DNA of 64,000 nt, from positions 4,523,501-4,587,500 of the forward strand of contig NC_091942.1 in NCBI RefSeq assembly GCF_041260155.1, given 5' to 3'. This stretch comes from Ptychodera flava. Its lineage: Eukaryota > Hemichordata > Enteropneusta > Ptychoderidae. Below are positions 60,586 through 64,000 of this stretch, in pieces (the stretch's first letter is position 1; each line of letters starts with the position of its first letter). A program made the translations under genes and the position numbers. A model generated the notes under the pieces. It searched no databases. It saw only the letters and a program-made list of their open reading frames with translations, and had not been told where the DNA came from.

Positions 60586-62641
60586 TTGAATCTCACGTAG
60601 GGATTGCCTTGCTACCCAGGTCTAGGATAAATGAGGCCAAAAGAGAACTGGAAGTGTGCTCATCCGGGACGCAATTTATGTATTATATATTTATTTAAAG
60701 AGAGTTACAATACAAAACTTATACTGTATACATTTCCGAGTCACCACATTCCAATATTTATATTCATTTACAATAAAAAACAAAGTAATAGATACTTTTC
60801 AAGTACATTTAAATTATTCCCCGTTTCCACTTCCACAGATGGGTATTGCACACGTTTCTTGAGTAACATCTATATAATTACATTAATAGTACAGCTATCA
60901 TGCATCTCAAAATGAACTTGTAACCCAATGCCGGATCTCTTTTTGATATTTGACTTCCCCTCCACCTAACCTAATAGCAAAACCATGCTTGATACCTGTA
61001 ATTTGAATTCTGCCGGTAACTTTCACGGTAAAGACAATCCTTTGTAGACTTGCCAAGGTAAGATGTTAATAACACAGAGAAATACATATACTTGTCTTCA
61101 GACTTATAACTTATAACTAGTACTTCAGAGAATGAAAGCATACAGAGAATTGCCTTAATTACTCAGAATATTTTTATACTCTGAAACAAGGCTTTGACTG
61201 GGAGGGCAGTTTTAAAAATCATGTGACCCCGCTCCTCTGTCATGTGTATATGAAAAAAGCATAACACGTTTCCCCTTGCATTTTTCCATTTCAGATTCTC
61301 CTCCCCTCTCCCCCTCCCAACTTCCGGACCAAGCCAATAAATCTGCACGCTCCCAAGTTAATTTTTACGCAAATATTAACATCTGAGACACCTCACCTGT
61401 CTAAAATTTGTGGCCTCATTTTGTAAATGACATTCGTATCTGTATTGCTATCACGAGAACATTGTAAATTCTATAGTGTTTTGCCGCTCAGTGTCGTGGA
61501 GTGTATCGTGGAACTGTCAATGGCGACAAGTCTTGATGTAATCTTATTGGCCAATGAAAAATTGCCGTGTCCGTACAGGTATGTGGAATACCTGTACTTC
61601 GACACTACGCTTGCCCAATGAATTTGTCGCTTCTATTCAATACTTGCGTTGTTATCGGCGTTCTTATTGGTCAATACAAAAACACAAACCTATGTGTTGA
61701 TGTTGCCACACGTTCTTCTACATGGATGTAGCGGTACCTGTCGATGTCGTGGTCATGCTCTCATTGTTACATCCCGTTGTCTTTCCTGTCTTCGACCCAA
61801 CTTTGGAGCCTTTCCTGTATTTCCGCCGGAAAGATGTCTTCACCTGTTGGTAAATGACATACACAGTAAATGACTGACATACTCTTAGTTACAACCATCT
61901 CAGTGCGTCAACTGTCAATCTGGCTGCTGTATTTTGTTTGTCTTTGATTTGTTCAGGTTGGATAATTTCTAGTTTTCAGGTCCTATATGCAACTGCAAAT
62001 ATAGAAACCGCATGCAGATCTGTCCACATTGCCCAAATGGTTCAGATCGGTGACTTTCGGCGTCGTCTGCCTGCCGATTCCATCAAAATGGACATCTAAA
62101 TTGAACACGTTCTCCTAGCTCTTCATTTTTATGAAAACTTGTAACGTCGTTGATTTGCGATATTATTCATGTTCCAAAAATCAGATAAAATACAACATTT
62201 TTCAGAAATGACAAAGTCTTTATTACGATTCCCAAATTGAAAACGTTTATACTTCTATTATCTGCAAATGCATAATTTGGAACAAAAGGTCGGACAAATC
62301 GAAATGTACTTTTAAACATTTATCCATAACCGATGACAAAGAATTTTCATATTTTCTGTTTTGTCCGGTTTTAAGTCGTACACCTTCCTGATATGTATGG
62401 TCAGTTACCGAAATATTTTGTTTTCTTTCGTCTTACCTCTTCGTTCAGTAGACAGTGAAATATGAAAATGAAGACCCCCTGTAAGAAAAAATGATTTGTA
62501 GTAAGAACTACATGTACACGGTGAAAGTTGGAAAGTGTCGAGTGCGCAGGATTTAAACGTTTATAGCGAGTCATCTACGGTGTAACACTGCCTTATTAAC
62601 TGGAATAAATATCTCAAAAAGGCCTGATCCCACGGCGTTGT

Positions 62642-62644
<3 letters not shown>

Positions 62645-62682
<38 letters not shown>
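62645..62682. repeat. CT microsatellite
   Basis: An uninterrupted (CT)n tract of about 19 units, 100 bp beyond the last GPCR exon found. Confidence 0.95.
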
Positions 62683-62684
<2 letters not shown>

Positions 62685-62782
62685 TTGGACGGGATGATAT
62701 ATTAGAAACTGTTCAGCATTTTACAAACCCTCCCGCCATCTAGAGTTGTATTATATCATTGTTATGAAATTTTGATGAATAC

Positions 62783-63374
62783 CTGCAGAGAGTTCAATAT
62801 CACAAACAGATACTGAAAGAAGATGGTTTGTTTGCTGATGGCAAAGACGCCGAATATCCACGTCACACCCAGCAACGGAACCAGTACCACGGCTGCCCGA
62901 ATACTCGCCCTGGAGCGTCGAATAGAGAGAATGTCAAACTTAGAATGAAAGAAAATGACTGGAAACGAATTGGAAGGGTTATATCTCAATTGTCAACATA
63001 CTAGGTATCAGATCCAATTTGGGAGGGCATTTCAAAGATAATATTTTACGCGAAAAACACAAAATTATTATGCACAATGAACATAGCATCTCGCACAGAA
63101 TCAGTATAATTGCCATTTGAAAAGAGTTTTATGGAAATGGGCTCCCACCAATTACTGCGTACCACCAATTACTGCGTGCATTGGAAAATCGCAGAGGAAT
63201 TGAAACATCAGAATTCGACCATCATAAACCAGCACTACTAATCTATGTGGTATCCTCGTATTCTCTTTTTGATTCTCAGGAAACCTACTTGATCTTTTCG
63301 ATATCCTTCTTCTTAGCATTGGCCTTAACAGACAGAAATGTCCTCAGTACTACCACCAGAACGGATATGTTGAT
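62783..63374 (-). CDS. Adhesion-type GPCR (family B2), partial: TM5 to TM7
   Basis: Two consecutive exons on the minus strand. Exon 63374-63289 encodes INISVLVVVLRTFLSV then KKKDIEKIK, the end of TM5 and the third intracellular loop. Exon 62909-62783 encodes ASIRAAVVLVPLLGVTWIFG (TM6) and FFQYLFVILNSLQ (TM7). The split Lys codon (AA|G) joins them in phase. PLLGVTW and the FQYLF..NSLQ signature are typical of adhesion GPCRs. The extracellular region, GAIN domain and TM1-4 should lie beyond the right edge; the C-terminal exons following the CAG|GTATTC donor were not found. The ligand and subfamily cannot be told from this part. Confidence 0.85.
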
Positions 63375-64000
63375 CTGAAAGTTCAGATGGGGATCAGAAC
63401 ACAACATAGAAAATACTTGAAGGAGAAATGGTAATAACAACCATTATGCGATTGCAATATATGTCCAGCTGTTAACTTTAAAAGTTAAAGTATATAAAAG
63501 AGATCCGTCGTTTATATTTTGGTCTTAAGAACGCAAGCGACCAACAAGACAGGAAATTAACTTTAAAGCTTCGTATCAGTGGATTCTTTCGCTAAAAAGG
63601 CGTATTTTTGGTCCTCTTTTTAAAGTTTAGATAAAGAAACAACTTTCCAACTCCTTCATTTGTATTCAAACAAGACTGTCGATTTGTCGATCGAAATCCG
63701 ATTATAATTTGTAAAATGAGATGTAAGGCCTAAACAGTTCAAGTGCCGAGACTCGGAACTGTTAGAGGTGACGGTTGGTATTTACACGAATAAACAGTTT
63801 TCGTGGTGTCTGCTTTGACTCCAAGAGTGTTAAAAGCTGTGAGTGGACTTGCCTTTGACCGCAACTCAAGGATTGTATTTGAAACTTTCAACATAATACA
63901 TCTCGCGAGAAGTACTCTAGAGGGCGATGAACGACAGACGTAAATAAAATCGGAAAAACTATAATTATTCTAACACTAAGACTTCAACTCAAAGATTCGA

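Larger units (their letters stand above)
53769..62782. other. 9-kb region between SUZ12 and the GPCR exons
   Basis: It should contain the SUZ12 3' UTR and the GPCR 3' exons on the minus strand. I could not identify a TM7-flanking or C-terminal exon. Repeats are listed separately. Confidence 0.45.

Overview
The window is AT-rich metazoan nuclear DNA with spliced genes and long repeat-filled introns. I assembled the genes by hand from conserved protein segments, AG/GT splice borders and codon-phase agreement between neighbouring exons. The gene content and the actin intron positions (codons 41/42, 121/122, 204 and 267) fit an invertebrate deuterostome such as a hemichordate, echinoderm or amphioxus. 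The species cannot be named from sequence alone.

Layout. (1) 1314-14783, minus strand: a METTL22-type lysine methyltransferase gene. Eight exons were found; the short last exon was not. (2) 14784-17999: no gene recognised; it holds a possible SINE/LINE-tail fragment. (3) 18091-21155, minus strand: a complete five-coding-exon actin gene (376 aa) with a probable 5' UTR exon and an upstream CArG/SRF box. (4) About 22000-34430: no gene recognised; mostly miniature inverted-repeat elements, foldbacks, microsatellites and two larger inverted-repeat-bounded insertions. (5) 34431-53768, plus strand: a full SUZ12 (Polycomb PRC2 subunit) gene, 14 exons and 687 aa. Its introns carry a 3.4-kb inverted-repeat element, a satellite-like array, a 1.44-kb TA-flanked element and a 24-bp minisatellite. 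(6) 53769-62782: no gene recognised; tandem repeats and TTAA-flanked elements. (7) 62783-63374, minus strand: two exons of an adhesion-type (family B2) GPCR spanning TM5 to TM7. The gene continues beyond the right edge, and its 3' exons were not found.

The genes are not an operon and I see no functional link between them: a SAM-dependent protein methyltransferase, a cytoskeletal protein, a chromatin regulator and a membrane receptor. No new multigene system was found. The most notable features are the many unrelated elements flanked by TTAA (piggyBac-type target sites), an actin with Lys in place of D-loop Gln41, a tandem triplication of a METTL22 splice-donor segment, a transposon whose empty site can be read from the minisatellite it interrupted, and an open minisatellite in frame with the SUZ12 VEFS exon.
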